Positions 6,540-14,479 of a stretch of 64,000 nucleotides of DNA are shown one piece after another. The position numbers and the translations under genes were made by a program. How positions within the stretch are numbered: the first letter of the stretch is position 1; each line of letters opens with the position of its first letter. A model generated the notes under the pieces. That model did not search any database. It had not been told where the DNA came from and saw nothing but the letters and a program-made list of their open reading frames with translations. The DNA is from Actinomadura madurae (GTDB lineage Bacteria; Actinomycetota; Actinomycetes; Streptosporangiales; Streptosporangiaceae): NCBI RefSeq assembly GCF_900115095.1, contig NZ_FOVH01000002.1, positions 248,001-312,000 on the forward strand, given 5' to 3'.

Positions 6540-8351
6540 ATGGCTGTGCATCCCGTGCTGGCGGCAGTGACCCGGCGCGTCGTCGAGCGGAGCGCCGGGC
6601 CGCGCGGCGCGTACCTGGAGCGGATCCGCGACGCCCGGACGGAAGGCCCGGTGCGCTCTGGGATGGGCTGCGCGAACCTGGCGCACGGCTTCGCCGCCTG
6701 CGGCGTCCAGGACAAACTGTGGCTCCGCGGCGACGCCACGCCGAACATCGCCATCGTGTCGTCGTACAACGACATGCTCTCCGCGCACCAGCCGCTGAAG
6801 GACTACCCGGACCTGCTGAAGGCCGCGATCCGCGCCGCGGGCGGCACGGCCCAGTTCGCCGGCGGGGTGCCCGCGATGTGCGACGGCATCACGCAGGGCC
6901 GCGCCGGCATGGAGCTGTCGCTGTTCAGCCGGGACGTGGTGGCGATGGCGACGGCCGTGGCGCTGTCCCACGACATGTTCGACGGCGCCCTGCTCCTCGG
7001 CGTGTGCGACAAGATCGTCCCGGGGCTGGTGATCGGGGCGCTGTCGTTCGGGCACCTGCCGGCGATCCTGGTGCCGGCCGGGCCGATGGCGTCCGGGCTG
7101 CCGAACGGGGAGAAGGCGAAGGTCCGCAAGCGGTTCGCGGCCGGGGAGATCGGGCGCGAGCAACTGCTGGCCGCCGAGGCGGCGTCGTACCACTCGCCCG
7201 GCACCTGCACCTTCTACGGGACCGCCAACTCCAACCAGCTCCTCATGGAGGTCATGGGCCTGCACCTGCCGGGGGCGAGCTTCGTCCCGCCGGGGACGAA
7301 GCTGCGCGACGCCCTGACCGAGGCGGCCGGCAAGCGCGTCCTGCAGCTCACGGACCTGGCCGGCGGCTACACGCCCATCGGCGAGTTGCTGGACGAGCGC
7401 GCGTTCGTGAACGGCGTCGTCGCCCTCCTCGCGACGGGCGGCTCGACCAACCACACGCTGCACCTGGTCGCGATGGCCGCGGCGGCGGGCATCGAGCTGA
7501 CCTGGGACGACTTCGACGAGCTGTCCAAGGTCACGCCGCTGCTCACCCGCCTCTACCCGAACGGCACCGCCGACGTGAACCACTTCCACGCTGCGGGCGG
7601 CACCGCGTTCCTCATCGGCGAGCTGATCGATGCCGGGCTCCTGCACGAGGACGCGCGGACGGTCGGCGGCGACACCCTCGCCGCGTACCGGAACGCGCCG
7701 GAGTTCGCCGATGGCGGGGTCGAGTGGCGGCCGATCGGCGGAGGATCGGGCGACACCGACGTGCTGCGCCCGGTCGCCGAGCCGTTCGACTCGCACGGCG
7801 GCCTGCACACCGTGCGCGGCAACCTGGGAAGGGCGGTGATCAAGGTGTCGGCGGTGCGGCCGGAGCACCGGACGATCGAGGCCGCCGCCCGCGTGTTCGA
7901 CTCGCAGGAGCAGCTCCAGGAGGCGTTCGCCGCAGGGGAGCTGGACCGGGACGTCGTGGCGGTCGTCCGCAACCAGGGGCCGCGCGCCAACGGGATGCCG
8001 GAACTGCATCGGCTGACCCCGCCGCTGTCGGTCCTCCAGGACCGAGGGCACCGCGTCGCGCTGGTGACGGACGGTCGGATGTCGGGCGCCTCTGGGGCGG
8101 TGCCCGCCGCGATCCACGTGTCACCGGAGGCGGCGGCGGGCGGGCCGCTCGCCCGCGTCCGCGACGGCGACATCGTCCGGCTCGACGCGGACGGGGGGCT
8201 CCTGGAGGTCCTCGTCCCGGAGGACGAACTCTCCGCCCGCGAGCCCGCCGCCGGGCCGCCCGACCAGACGTGGGGCACGGGACGCGAGCTGTTCGGGTCG
8301 TTCCGCCACGCGGTCGGCCCGGCCGAGCGCGGCGCGGGGGTCTTCTCATGA
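6540..8351 (+). CDS. edd: Phosphogluconate dehydratase
   Basis: A 603-residue enzyme of the IlvD/Edd family that dehydrates 6-phosphogluconate to 2-keto-3-deoxy-6-phosphogluconate (KDPG). Family hallmarks are [19 protein letters not shown] near the N-terminus, [58 protein letters not shown] and [14 protein letters not shown]. The conserved Cys residues of the Fe-S site are present. The length is normal for Edd. ATG 6540 is preferred over the in-frame TTG at 6522 because AGGAG lies 6 nt upstream of it. The stop overlaps the glk start (ATGA), so the three ED-pathway genes form one translationally coupled operon, likely controlled by the divergent ROK protein. Confidence 0.95.
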   Translation: MAVHPVLAAVTRRVVERSAGPRGAYLERIRDARTEGPVRSGMGCANLAHGFAACGVQDKLWLRGDATPNIAIVSSYNDMLSAHQPLKDYPDLLKAAIRAAGGTAQFAGGVPAMCDGITQGRAGMELSLFSRDVVAMATAVALSHDMFDGALLLGVCDKIVPGLVIGALSFGHLPAILVPAGPMASGLPNGEKAKVRKRFAAGEIGREQLLAAEAASYHSPGTCTFYGTANSNQLLMEVMGLHLPGASFVPPGTKLRDALTEAAGKRVLQLTDLAGGYTPIGELLDERAFVNGVVALLATGGSTNHTLHLVAMAAAAGIELTWDDFDELSKVTPLLTRLYPNGTADVNHFHAAGGTAFLIGELIDAGLLHEDARTVGGDTLAAYRNAPEFADGGVEWRPIGGGSGDTDVLRPVAEPFDSHGGLHTVRGNLGRAVIKVSAVRPEHRTIEAAARVFDSQEQLQEAFAAGELDRDVVAVVRNQGPRANGMPELHRLTPPLSVLQDRGHRVALVTDGRMSGASGAVPAAIHVSPEAAAGGPLARVRDGDIVRLDADGGLLEVLVPEDELSAREPAAGPPDQTWGTGRELFGSFRHAVGPAERGAGVFS

Positions 8352-9511
8352 GCCAGTGGCTGGTCGCGGACGTCGGCGGGACGAATGCCCGGTTCGCGCT
8401 GGTGGACGGCCCGGAGGGCCTCCCCGCCCACGTGGAGTCGCTCCCCACGCGCGACTATCCGGGCCTGGCGGAGGCCGCGGCCGACTACCTCGCACGGCAC
8501 GCGCCCAGCGCGAAACCGTCCGCCGCATGCCTGGCGGTGGCGGGGCCGGTGGGGAACGGCACCTTCCGCCTGACCAACGCCGGCTGGCCGGAGGGCACGC
8601 CAGAGGCGGTGCGCGCCCACCTCGGCCTGCCGTACCTCGACATCATCAACGACTTCGAGGCCCTCGCCCTCGCACTCCCGCGCCTGGGCCCGGACGACCT
8701 GATCCCCGTCGGCGGGGCCCAGCCGAAAGCGGGCGCGCCGATCTCGGGTGCTCGGATCTCGGGTGCTCGGATCCCGGGCGCTCCGCTTGCGGGTGCGCCG
8801 AGAGCGGTCGCGTCGATCCCGAGTGCTCCGATCTCGGGCGCTCCGGTCCCGAGTGCTCCGGTCCCGAGTGCTCCGATCTCGGGTGTGCCGATCCCGGTTG
8901 CGCCGCTCGCGGGTGCTCCCACCCCGGGTGCGCCGCTTGCGGTCGTCGGGCCCGGTACGGGGCTCGGGGTGGCGGGTCTGGTGCCGACCCCGTCCGGCTG
9001 GGTGCCGGTTCCCGGCGAGGGCGGGCAGGTCGACATCCCGGCCGCCACCGAGCGGGAGATCGCCGTGGCGCGGCTGCTGCGCGCCGAGAAGGGCGCGGTC
9101 ACCGCCGAGTACCTGCTGTCCGGCGCGGGGCTCGTCCGCGTCCACCGCTATCTGGCGACGCTCGACGGCGAGCCGCAGGAGGAACTCACCCCGCGGCAGA
9201 TCTGCGAGAGGCAGGACGACCCCCGCTGCCGCGAGACGCTGGAGATGTTCTGCGCGCTGCTCGGCTCGCTCGCCGGCAACGCCGCCCTGACCCTCGGCGC
9301 GCGGGGCGGCGTCTACCTCGGCGGCGGGATCCTGCCGCGCATCGTGGACGTGCTGCGCGGCAGCGCGTTCCGGGCCCGCTTCGAGGGGAAGCCTCCCGTC
9401 GAGGACTACATGCGCGCCATCCCGACCGCCCTCATCGTCCACCCCGGCCCGGCCCTGGTCGGCGCCACCGTCCGGCTCGCCCAGAGCCTGCCCGACCTGG
9501 AGCCTGCATGA
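8348..9511 (+). CDS. glk: Glucokinase (hexokinase-like bacterial type) with a pentapeptide-repeat insertion
   Basis: An ATP-dependent glucokinase of the type common in proteobacteria (not the ROK type), making glucose-6-phosphate. It shows [18 protein letters not shown] at the N-terminus, the sugar-site [35 protein letters not shown] and the diagnostic [17 protein letters not shown] plus [11 protein letters not shown]. The length is 387 residues against about 320 in the family. The excess is residues 129-198, fourteen pentapeptides ([15 protein letters not shown] and the like) encoded by a 15-bp tandem repeat and placed just before the GTGLG nucleotide loop. Without the insertion the protein would be about 317 residues. 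Both ends overlap neighbours by 4 bp (ATGA). The insertion may form a flexible loop or may impair folding. Confidence 0.92.
   Translation: MSQWLVADVGGTNARFALVDGPEGLPAHVESLPTRDYPGLAEAAADYLARHAPSAKPSAACLAVAGPVGNGTFRLTNAGWPEGTPEAVRAHLGLPYLDIINDFEALALALPRLGPDDLIPVGGAQPKAGAPISGARISGARIPGAPLAGAPRAVASIPSAPISGAPVPSAPVPSAPISGVPIPVAPLAGAPTPGAPLAVVGPGTGLGVAGLVPTPSGWVPVPGEGGQVDIPAATEREIAVARLLRAEKGAVTAEYLLSGAGLVRVHRYLATLDGEPQEELTPRQICERQDDPRCRETLEMFCALLGSLAGNAALTLGARGGVYLGGGILPRIVDVLRGSAFRARFEGKPPVEDYMRAIPTALIVHPGPALVGATVRLAQSLPDLEPA
8732..8941 (+). repeat. 15-bp tandem repeat (14 units) inside glk
   Basis: Fourteen exact-length 15-bp units in frame, such as gggtgctcggatctc and agtgctccggtcccg. They encode [70 protein letters not shown] (units listed separately). 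Unit length never varies, unlike the intergenic tracts, as expected if selection keeps the frame. Confidence 0.9.
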
Positions 9512-10134
9512 TCGCCGAAGAGCTGTTCGACCTCGTGCCCGTCATCCCCGTCGTCGTGCTGGACGACGCGGACGCCGCCGTCCCGCTGGCCCGCGCCCTG
9601 GTCGAGGGCGGGCTGCCGGTGATCGAGGTGACGCTCCGCACGCCGGCGGCGATCGCGGCGATCACGCGGATCGCCGCGGAGGTCCCTGACGCGGTCGTCG
9701 GCGCCGGGACGGTCGTCCGTCCCGAGGACGCCGAGCGCTCGGCCGCCGCCGGGGCGAGGTTCCTGGTCAGCCCCGGCTGCACGGCGCGGCTCCAGGCGGC
9801 GATGGTCGCGACGGGCCTGCCGTTCCTGCCGGGCGTGGCGACCGCGTCGGAGGCGATCGCGCTGCTGGAGGGCGGGGTCACGGCGATGAAGTTCTTCCCC
9901 GCGGAGGCCGCGGGCGGGGCCGCCTACCTGAAGTCGCTCGCCGGGCCGCTTCCGCAGATCCGGTTCTGCCCGACCGGCGGTGTGAGCCCGCGCAACGCCG
10001 CGGACTATCTCGCGCTGAAGAACGTCGGCTGTGTCGGCGGGTCCTGGCTGACCCCGGCGGACGTCGTCCGCGACGGCGACTGGGACCGGATCCGCAAGCT
10101 CGCCGCCGAGGCCGCCGCCCTCCGGGCGCGGTGA
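9508..10134 (+). CDS. eda: KDPG / KHG aldolase
   Basis: A 208-residue class I aldolase that splits KDPG into pyruvate and glyceraldehyde-3-phosphate, the last Entner-Doudoroff step. It contains the active-site Glu region [17 protein letters not shown], and the Schiff-base Lys in [13 protein letters not shown], then FCPTGGVSP for phosphate binding. The start ATG overlaps the glk stop (ATGA at 9508-9511), so it is the third gene of the operon. The length is standard. No pgi, zwf or gnd accompanies the operon here, so 6-phosphogluconate must be made by genes elsewhere. Confidence 0.95.
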   Translation: MIAEELFDLVPVIPVVVLDDADAAVPLARALVEGGLPVIEVTLRTPAAIAAITRIAAEVPDAVVGAGTVVRPEDAERSAAAGARFLVSPGCTARLQAAMVATGLPFLPGVATASEAIALLEGGVTAMKFFPAEAAGGAAYLKSLAGPLPQIRFCPTGGVSPRNAADYLALKNVGCVGGSWLTPADVVRDGDWDRIRKLAAEAAALRAR

Positions 10135-10170
10135 TGTCACATCCGGAGGCGGCGCCCCCGTCTCCTGGAT

Positions 10171-10560
10171 ATGAACACCACATCGACGCTTGAGAACCTG
10201 AAGGCGCAGCGCACCGTCCGGCTGACGACCTACCGCAAGGACGGCACGCCGGTCGGGACGCCCGTGAACATCGTCGTCCTCGGCGACCACGCGTACTTCC
10301 GCACCTACGACCAGGCCTTCAAGACCAAGCGGCTGGCCCGCAATCCCGAGGTGGAGATCGCGCCGAGCACCTTCAAGGGCGAGGCCACCGGCCCGGAGAC
10401 GCACGGCCGCGTCCGGCTGCTCAGCGAGGAGGAGTCGAAGCCGGTCCGCAGGCTGCTGGCCCGCAAGCACCCGCTCCTGCAGGGGTTCGCGGTGCCGCTC
10501 TTCCACAAGATGAAGCGTTACCGGACGCTGCACTACGAGGTCACGATCGACGAGGGCTGA
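10171..10560 (+). CDS. PPOX-class F420-dependent oxidoreductase
   Basis: A 129-residue split-barrel flavin/deazaflavin protein of the pyridoxamine-phosphate-oxidase-like (FDOR-B) superfamily. It shows the N-terminal strand RTVRLTTYRKDGTPVGTPVNIV, YFRTYDQAFKTKRLARNPEVEIAP and the GRVRLL strand. Small actinobacterial members of this type typically use F420 and reduce compounds such as biliverdin, but the cofactor and substrate cannot be proved from sequence. It lies 36 bp downstream of eda with no obvious ribosome site, so it may have its own start or be loosely coupled. Its 3' end overlaps by 20 bp the end of the small antiparallel gene at 10541-10711. Confidence 0.8.
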   Translation: MNTTSTLENLKAQRTVRLTTYRKDGTPVGTPVNIVVLGDHAYFRTYDQAFKTKRLARNPEVEIAPSTFKGEATGPETHGRVRLLSEEESKPVRRLLARKHPLLQGFAVPLFHKMKRYRTLHYEVTIDEG

Positions 10561-10711
10561 CCGCGCAGTGCGGGCACGGGCCCGCGACGAGGCCGCGCCC
10601 GCCGTCGTTCGGGACGAGGTCCATGCGCAGCCTGCCGCAGGCGCAGCGGGTCCAGACCACGACTCCGTCGCTGGTGAGATGCCGGGACACGAGGGTGTTC
10701 TGCTGTGTCAT
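10541..10711 (-). CDS. Small Cys-rich (zinc-ribbon-like) protein, 56 residues
   Basis: A short gene divergent from the LysR regulator. The product has a CACGRLRM segment followed 17 residues on by CPHC, so CxC and CxxC pairs could hold a metal. Codon bias is that of a coding sequence in this frame, and the ATG at 10711 lies at the right distance from the shared intergenic region with LysR. Small proteins of this kind commonly sit divergent from LysR genes in actinomycetes, as far as I know, without an assigned role. Its end overlaps the PPOX gene on the opposite strand. Confidence 0.55.
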   Translation of the reverse strand: MTQQNTLVSRHLTSDGVVVWTRCACGRLRMDLVPNDGGRGLVAGPCPHCAVSPRRS

Positions 10712-10770
10712 GGCACCAGTCTGCGGTCCGCCGAACGTTGCCGTCCATTTCAGATTTACGCACTGGATCG

Positions 10771-10785
10771 TGCAATATGGTTGCA
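10771..10785. promoter_or_regulatory. LysR-type dyad overlapping the regulator's own start
   Basis: TGCAA-tatgg-TTGCA is a perfect 5-bp inverted repeat in an AT-rich patch. It ends on the A of the LysR ATG (10785). CAATAT at 10773-10778 inside it can serve as the -10 of a leaderless transcript. A regulator bound here would block its own promoter and could act on the divergent small gene. Confidence 0.5.
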
Positions 10786-11711
10786 TGATTGATCTGCGGC
10801 GGCTGCACATGCTCCGGCTCGTCCACCAGTACGGGACGGTCACGTCCGCGGCGGACGCGCTGCACCTGACCCCGTCGGCGGTCTCGCACCAGCTGCGCGA
10901 GCTGGCGCGGGAGCTGAAGGTGCCGCTGCTGGAGCCGCAGGGCCGCAAGGTGCGGCTGACCCCGGCCGCGCACCTGCTGGTCGAGCACGCCGACGGGCTC
11001 CTCGCCAAGTGGGAGGAGACCCTCGCCGACCTGGAGTCGCACCGCGCCGGCGCCGCCGGGCCGCTGCGGATGTGCGGGTTCACGACCGCGGTCGGCGGGC
11101 TGGTCGCCCCGGCCGCCGGCGCCCTGCTGCGGGACGACCCGGACCTCGCGGTCGAGATCCGCGAGTGCGACACCGACGTGGCGATGGGGCTGCTCGCCGC
11201 GGGCGAGACCGACATCGCGGTCATCGAGCCCACCCCCGAGGCGCCGCCGCCCGGCGACCCGCGCTTCGACCGGCAGCCGCTGCTGGAGGAGGCGCTCGAC
11301 CTCATCGTCCCGGCCGGGCATCCGTTCGCGTCCCGCGGCGGCGTCCGGCTGGAGGACGCCGCGGACGAGCCCTGGATCAGCGTCCAGCCCGAGGGGTGTG
11401 CCCACCACCAGCAGGTCGTGGCCTACTGCGCCGCCGCCGGGTTCACGCCCCGCATCGCCCACAACGCCACCACCTGGTCGGTGATTTGGGCGCTGGTCGC
11501 CAACGGCCTCGGCGTGTCCCTCGTACCGAGGCTGGCGGGCGGGCCGTCCGACCAGCCGGTCGTGCGCGTTCCGCTGGGCGGCGACGGCGTCCCGCGGCGG
11601 CGGGTGCTGACCTGCGTGCGGCGCGGCAGCCGCGGCAACCCGCTGATCGCCCGCGGCCTCCGGGCGCTGCGCGACGCCGTCCCCGACCGCTGCGTCCTCG
11701 CCGCCGCGTGA
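10785..11711 (+). CDS. LysR-family transcriptional regulator
   Basis: A 308-residue regulator. The N-terminal winged helix starts MIDLRRLHMLRLVHQYGTV and contains VTSAADALHLTPSAVSHQLREL. The substrate-binding domain follows from about residue 90 (RMCGFTTAVGGLVAP ... DIAVIEPT ... DLIVPAGHPFA). The start at 10785 is where the family normally begins and fits a leaderless mRNA; the longer upstream open frame is not credible. The target genes are unknown; the divergent 56-residue Cys-rich gene is the nearest candidate. A 14-bp repeat is tandemly triplicated across its stop codon. Confidence 0.88.
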   Translation: MIDLRRLHMLRLVHQYGTVTSAADALHLTPSAVSHQLRELARELKVPLLEPQGRKVRLTPAAHLLVEHADGLLAKWEETLADLESHRAGAAGPLRMCGFTTAVGGLVAPAAGALLRDDPDLAVEIRECDTDVAMGLLAAGETDIAVIEPTPEAPPPGDPRFDRQPLLEEALDLIVPAGHPFASRGGVRLEDAADEPWISVQPEGCAHHQQVVAYCAAAGFTPRIAHNATTWSVIWALVANGLGVSLVPRLAGGPSDQPVVRVPLGGDGVPRRRVLTCVRRGSRGNPLIARGLRALRDAVPDRCVLAAA

Positions 11712-11756
11712 GCCACTCAGTGTGAGCCACTCAGTGTGAGCCACTCAGTGTGAGCC
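11709..11756 (+). repeat. 14-bp direct repeat, 3.4 copies, across the LysR stop codon
   Basis: TGAGCCACTCAGTG is repeated exactly three times (11709, 11723, 11737), followed by TGAGCC. The first TGA is the stop of the LysR gene. Each unit contains the small dyad CACT-CAGTG. The tract fills the gap to the convergent permease gene and its identity suggests a recent slippage event. Confidence 0.9.
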
Positions 11757-11758
11757 GG

Positions 11759-14350
11759 CTACTCCGTGGCGATCGCCTGCAGCACGTCCATCCGGGCGGC
11801 GCGGCGGGCGGGCCACACGGCGGCGACGACGCCGATCAGCGCCGCCGCCGCGACGCACACGGCGAGCCGCCCGGCGGGGATCGCGAGGACCTCCATGCCG
11901 CCGTCGCCCTCGGCCATCGCGTGCTGCAGGACGATCCCGAGCAGCACGCCGGTGCCGACGCCGAGCAGCGCGCCGAACAGGGAGACCGCGACCGCCTCGT
12001 AGCGGATCATGCGGCGGATCTCGCGGCGCTGCATGCCGAGGGCGCGGAGCATGCCGATCTCGCGGGTCCGCTCCGTCACCGCGAGGGCGAGCGTGTTGAC
12101 GATGCCGAGCGCGGCGACCACCACCGACAGGACCAGCAGGCCGAGGACGAGGTCGAGGAACTGCCCGATGGCGCCGGCCGCGTCGTCCTTGACCTGGGCG
12201 CGGTCCTTGAGCTCCACGTTGGGCCAGGGCGCGAGCGCCTTCTCCAGGGCGCCCCGGGTCGCGGTCGTGACGTCGACCTCGATGCGGTCGATGGTGGCGC
12301 CGGGGTCGTGCGCCCGGTAGCCGTCCCAGCCGATGATCATCGTGGGGGCGGACGGGGTGATCGACGGGCGGTCACGGTAGATCCCGGCGATGCGGAACGT
12401 CCGCTTCGCCCCGTCCTGGTACTCGCCCCGGAAGGTGCTCCCGACTCGCCAGCCCTGGGCCTCGGCGACGCTGCTCCCGACGAGCAGCTCGTCCGCGCCC
12501 GGCGAGGGCGAACCGGCCTGGAGCGGAAGCCGGAAATGCGCCAGCAGCTCGCCCGGCGAACCGGCCGCGGCGGTCCGGACGGAGCCGTCCACCCGGAACC
12601 GGGCCGCGCGGATCGGGATCGCCGCCCGCACGCCGTCCACACCGGCGACCGCGCGGGCAGCGTCCGCCGCCACGGGCGTGATCTCGCTGCGCGCGGTGAC
12701 CCGGTAGTCGGCGGTGAGGCCCGCGTCGAGCTGCCGTTCCACCGACGACGCCATCGACTGGACGATCACCGACACCGCGGCGATCAGCGCGAGGCCGATC
12801 GTCAGCGCGGACGCCGTCGCCGCCGTCTGCCGGGGCTCTCGCAGCGCGTTTCGCCCGCCGATCCGGCCCGCGCCGCCGCCCCACCGCGCGAACGGCCAGG
12901 CCAGGACGTGGATCGCGGGGCGGGTCAGCACCGGCGACAGCGTGACGACTCCGGCGAACACCGCCAGGCACCCCGCCCCGGTCAGCGTCAGCGCGGTCCT
13001 GCCGTCCGCCGCGGAACCGGCCGCGACGAGCCCGGCGCCCGCCGCGGCCGCGACCGCGCCGCCCAGCGCGCGCGCCCGCAGCGGGCGGGCGGGCGCCGTC
13101 CCCTCGCGCAGCGCCGCGACGGGCGGGATCCGCGACGCGCGGCGGGCCGGGACGAACGCGGCCGCCAGCGTCACCAGCGTCCCCACCGCGAAGGACGCGA
13201 TCACCGCGGAGACCGGCGGTACCGGCGTCCCGAACGGCAGCTCCTCACCGCCCAGGAAGACCGCGAGGATCCGGGCGAGCCCGGCCGCGACGCCGACGCC
13301 CGCCGCCAGACCCAGTGCGGAGCCCGCGAGCCCGACCCCGGCCGCCTCCCCGAGCACCGACCGCGTCACCTGCCCGCGCGACGCCCCCACCGCGCGCAGT
13401 AGCGCCAGCTCCCGGACGCGCCCGCCGACCAGCATCGTGAACGTGTTGAAGATGATGAACGAGCCGACGAACACCGCGATCACGGCGAAGACCAGCAGGA
13501 ACGTCCGGATCACGGCGAGGATTTCCTTGAAGGATCCGGCCTGCTCGTCGATGGCCTCCCGTCCGGTGACCGCCTCCAACCCGGGCGGCAGCGTCGCCGC
13601 CACCGCGTCCCGGAGCCGCTCTTGGGAGACGCCGTCGTCCGCGTGCACGACGACCCGCGCATAGGCCCCGGGGTGCTCCGACAGGAGCCGGGGCGCCGCC
13701 TCCGGCGCGAACGCGGTCATCGAGAGGGAGTCGCCGAACGCCGAGTCCCCGACCTTGAACAGGCCGGTGAGGCGGAAGGTCCGCGTGCCCGAGGCCAGCG
13801 CGACCGTGATCCGGTCCCCGATCCGGTAGCCGGCGTCGCGCGCAGTCCCGGTGTCGGCCGCGACCTCGTCGGGCGCGGCGGGGGGTCGTCCGGACGTCAG
13901 GCGCGGCAGGGACAGGTCCCGGTCGCCGTCCCAGGCCACACCCGTCTGCGGTTCCGCCCCGACGATCGTGCCGTGCCGGTCGACGACGGCGGCGAACCCG
14001 GTGACGACCCCGCGGGCCTTCGCGACGCCGTCCACGCCCTGGACGGTCCCCAGCACCGAAGCCGGGACGGGACGTTCCGGCGCCGGCTCGCCCAGCCCCG
14101 GCTCGAAGGCCCGCTGCGACCGGACGATCACGTCCGTGCCGCGGCCGAGGTCGTCGAAGGCGCGGTCGACCGACCGCTCCAGCGTCGCGGAGAAGATCAG
14201 CGTGCCGGCGACGAACGCGACGCCGGCGACCACCGCGACCATCGACATCAGCAGCCGGGCGCGGTGCGCGACCAGGCCCCGCAGGACGAGCCCGCCCATG
14301 CGGGGGAGGCGCGGAGCGGGCGGGCGGCGGAGAAGGCGCTTGACCGTCAT
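11759..14350 (-). CDS. ABC transporter permease, FtsX/MacB type, large
   Basis: An 863-residue membrane protein with two FtsX units. An N-terminal anchor (LLMSMVAVVAGVAFVAGTLIF) is followed by an extracytoplasmic MacB-type domain, then FLLVFAVIAVFVGSFIIFNTF and the cytoplasmic GRVRELALLRAVGASRGQV signature. After a middle pair of helices and a second periplasmic part comes the C-terminal unit with VLSVVVAALGIVNTLALAVTE and TREIGMLRALGMQRREI. Such permeases export lipids, peptides or antibiotics, or signal stress, with a separate LolD/MacB-like ATPase. No ATPase gene is adjacent. The ATG at 14350 is divergent from the sensor kinase at 14480, so the pair next door probably regulates it. Confidence 0.9.
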   Translation of the reverse strand: MTVKRLLRRPPAPRLPRMGGLVLRGLVAHRARLLMSMVAVVAGVAFVAGTLIFSATLERSVDRAFDDLGRGTDVIVRSQRAFEPGLGEPAPERPVPASVLGTVQGVDGVAKARGVVTGFAAVVDRHGTIVGAEPQTGVAWDGDRDLSLPRLTSGRPPAAPDEVAADTGTARDAGYRIGDRITVALASGTRTFRLTGLFKVGDSAFGDSLSMTAFAPEAAPRLLSEHPGAYARVVVHADDGVSQERLRDAVAATLPPGLEAVTGREAIDEQAGSFKEILAVIRTFLLVFAVIAVFVGSFIIFNTFTMLVGGRVRELALLRAVGASRGQVTRSVLGEAAGVGLAGSALGLAAGVGVAAGLARILAVFLGGEELPFGTPVPPVSAVIASFAVGTLVTLAAAFVPARRASRIPPVAALREGTAPARPLRARALGGAVAAAAGAGLVAAGSAADGRTALTLTGAGCLAVFAGVVTLSPVLTRPAIHVLAWPFARWGGGAGRIGGRNALREPRQTAATASALTIGLALIAAVSVIVQSMASSVERQLDAGLTADYRVTARSEITPVAADAARAVAGVDGVRAAIPIRAARFRVDGSVRTAAAGSPGELLAHFRLPLQAGSPSPGADELLVGSSVAEAQGWRVGSTFRGEYQDGAKRTFRIAGIYRDRPSITPSAPTMIIGWDGYRAHDPGATIDRIEVDVTTATRGALEKALAPWPNVELKDRAQVKDDAAGAIGQFLDLVLGLLVLSVVVAALGIVNTLALAVTERTREIGMLRALGMQRREIRRMIRYEAVAVSLFGALLGVGTGVLLGIVLQHAMAEGDGGMEVLAIPAGRLAVCVAAAALIGVVAAVWPARRAARMDVLQAIATE

Positions 14351-14479
14351 GGCGCCGATTCCAGTCGGCCGGGCCCCACGGCGGGAGCGCGGAACGTCGT
14401 GTCCCACCGCGACGAACGGCCCTGCGGGCACGACTTTCGTAGGGGTCGCGGGCCGGGGGCGGGTGCGTACGGTATGGGC

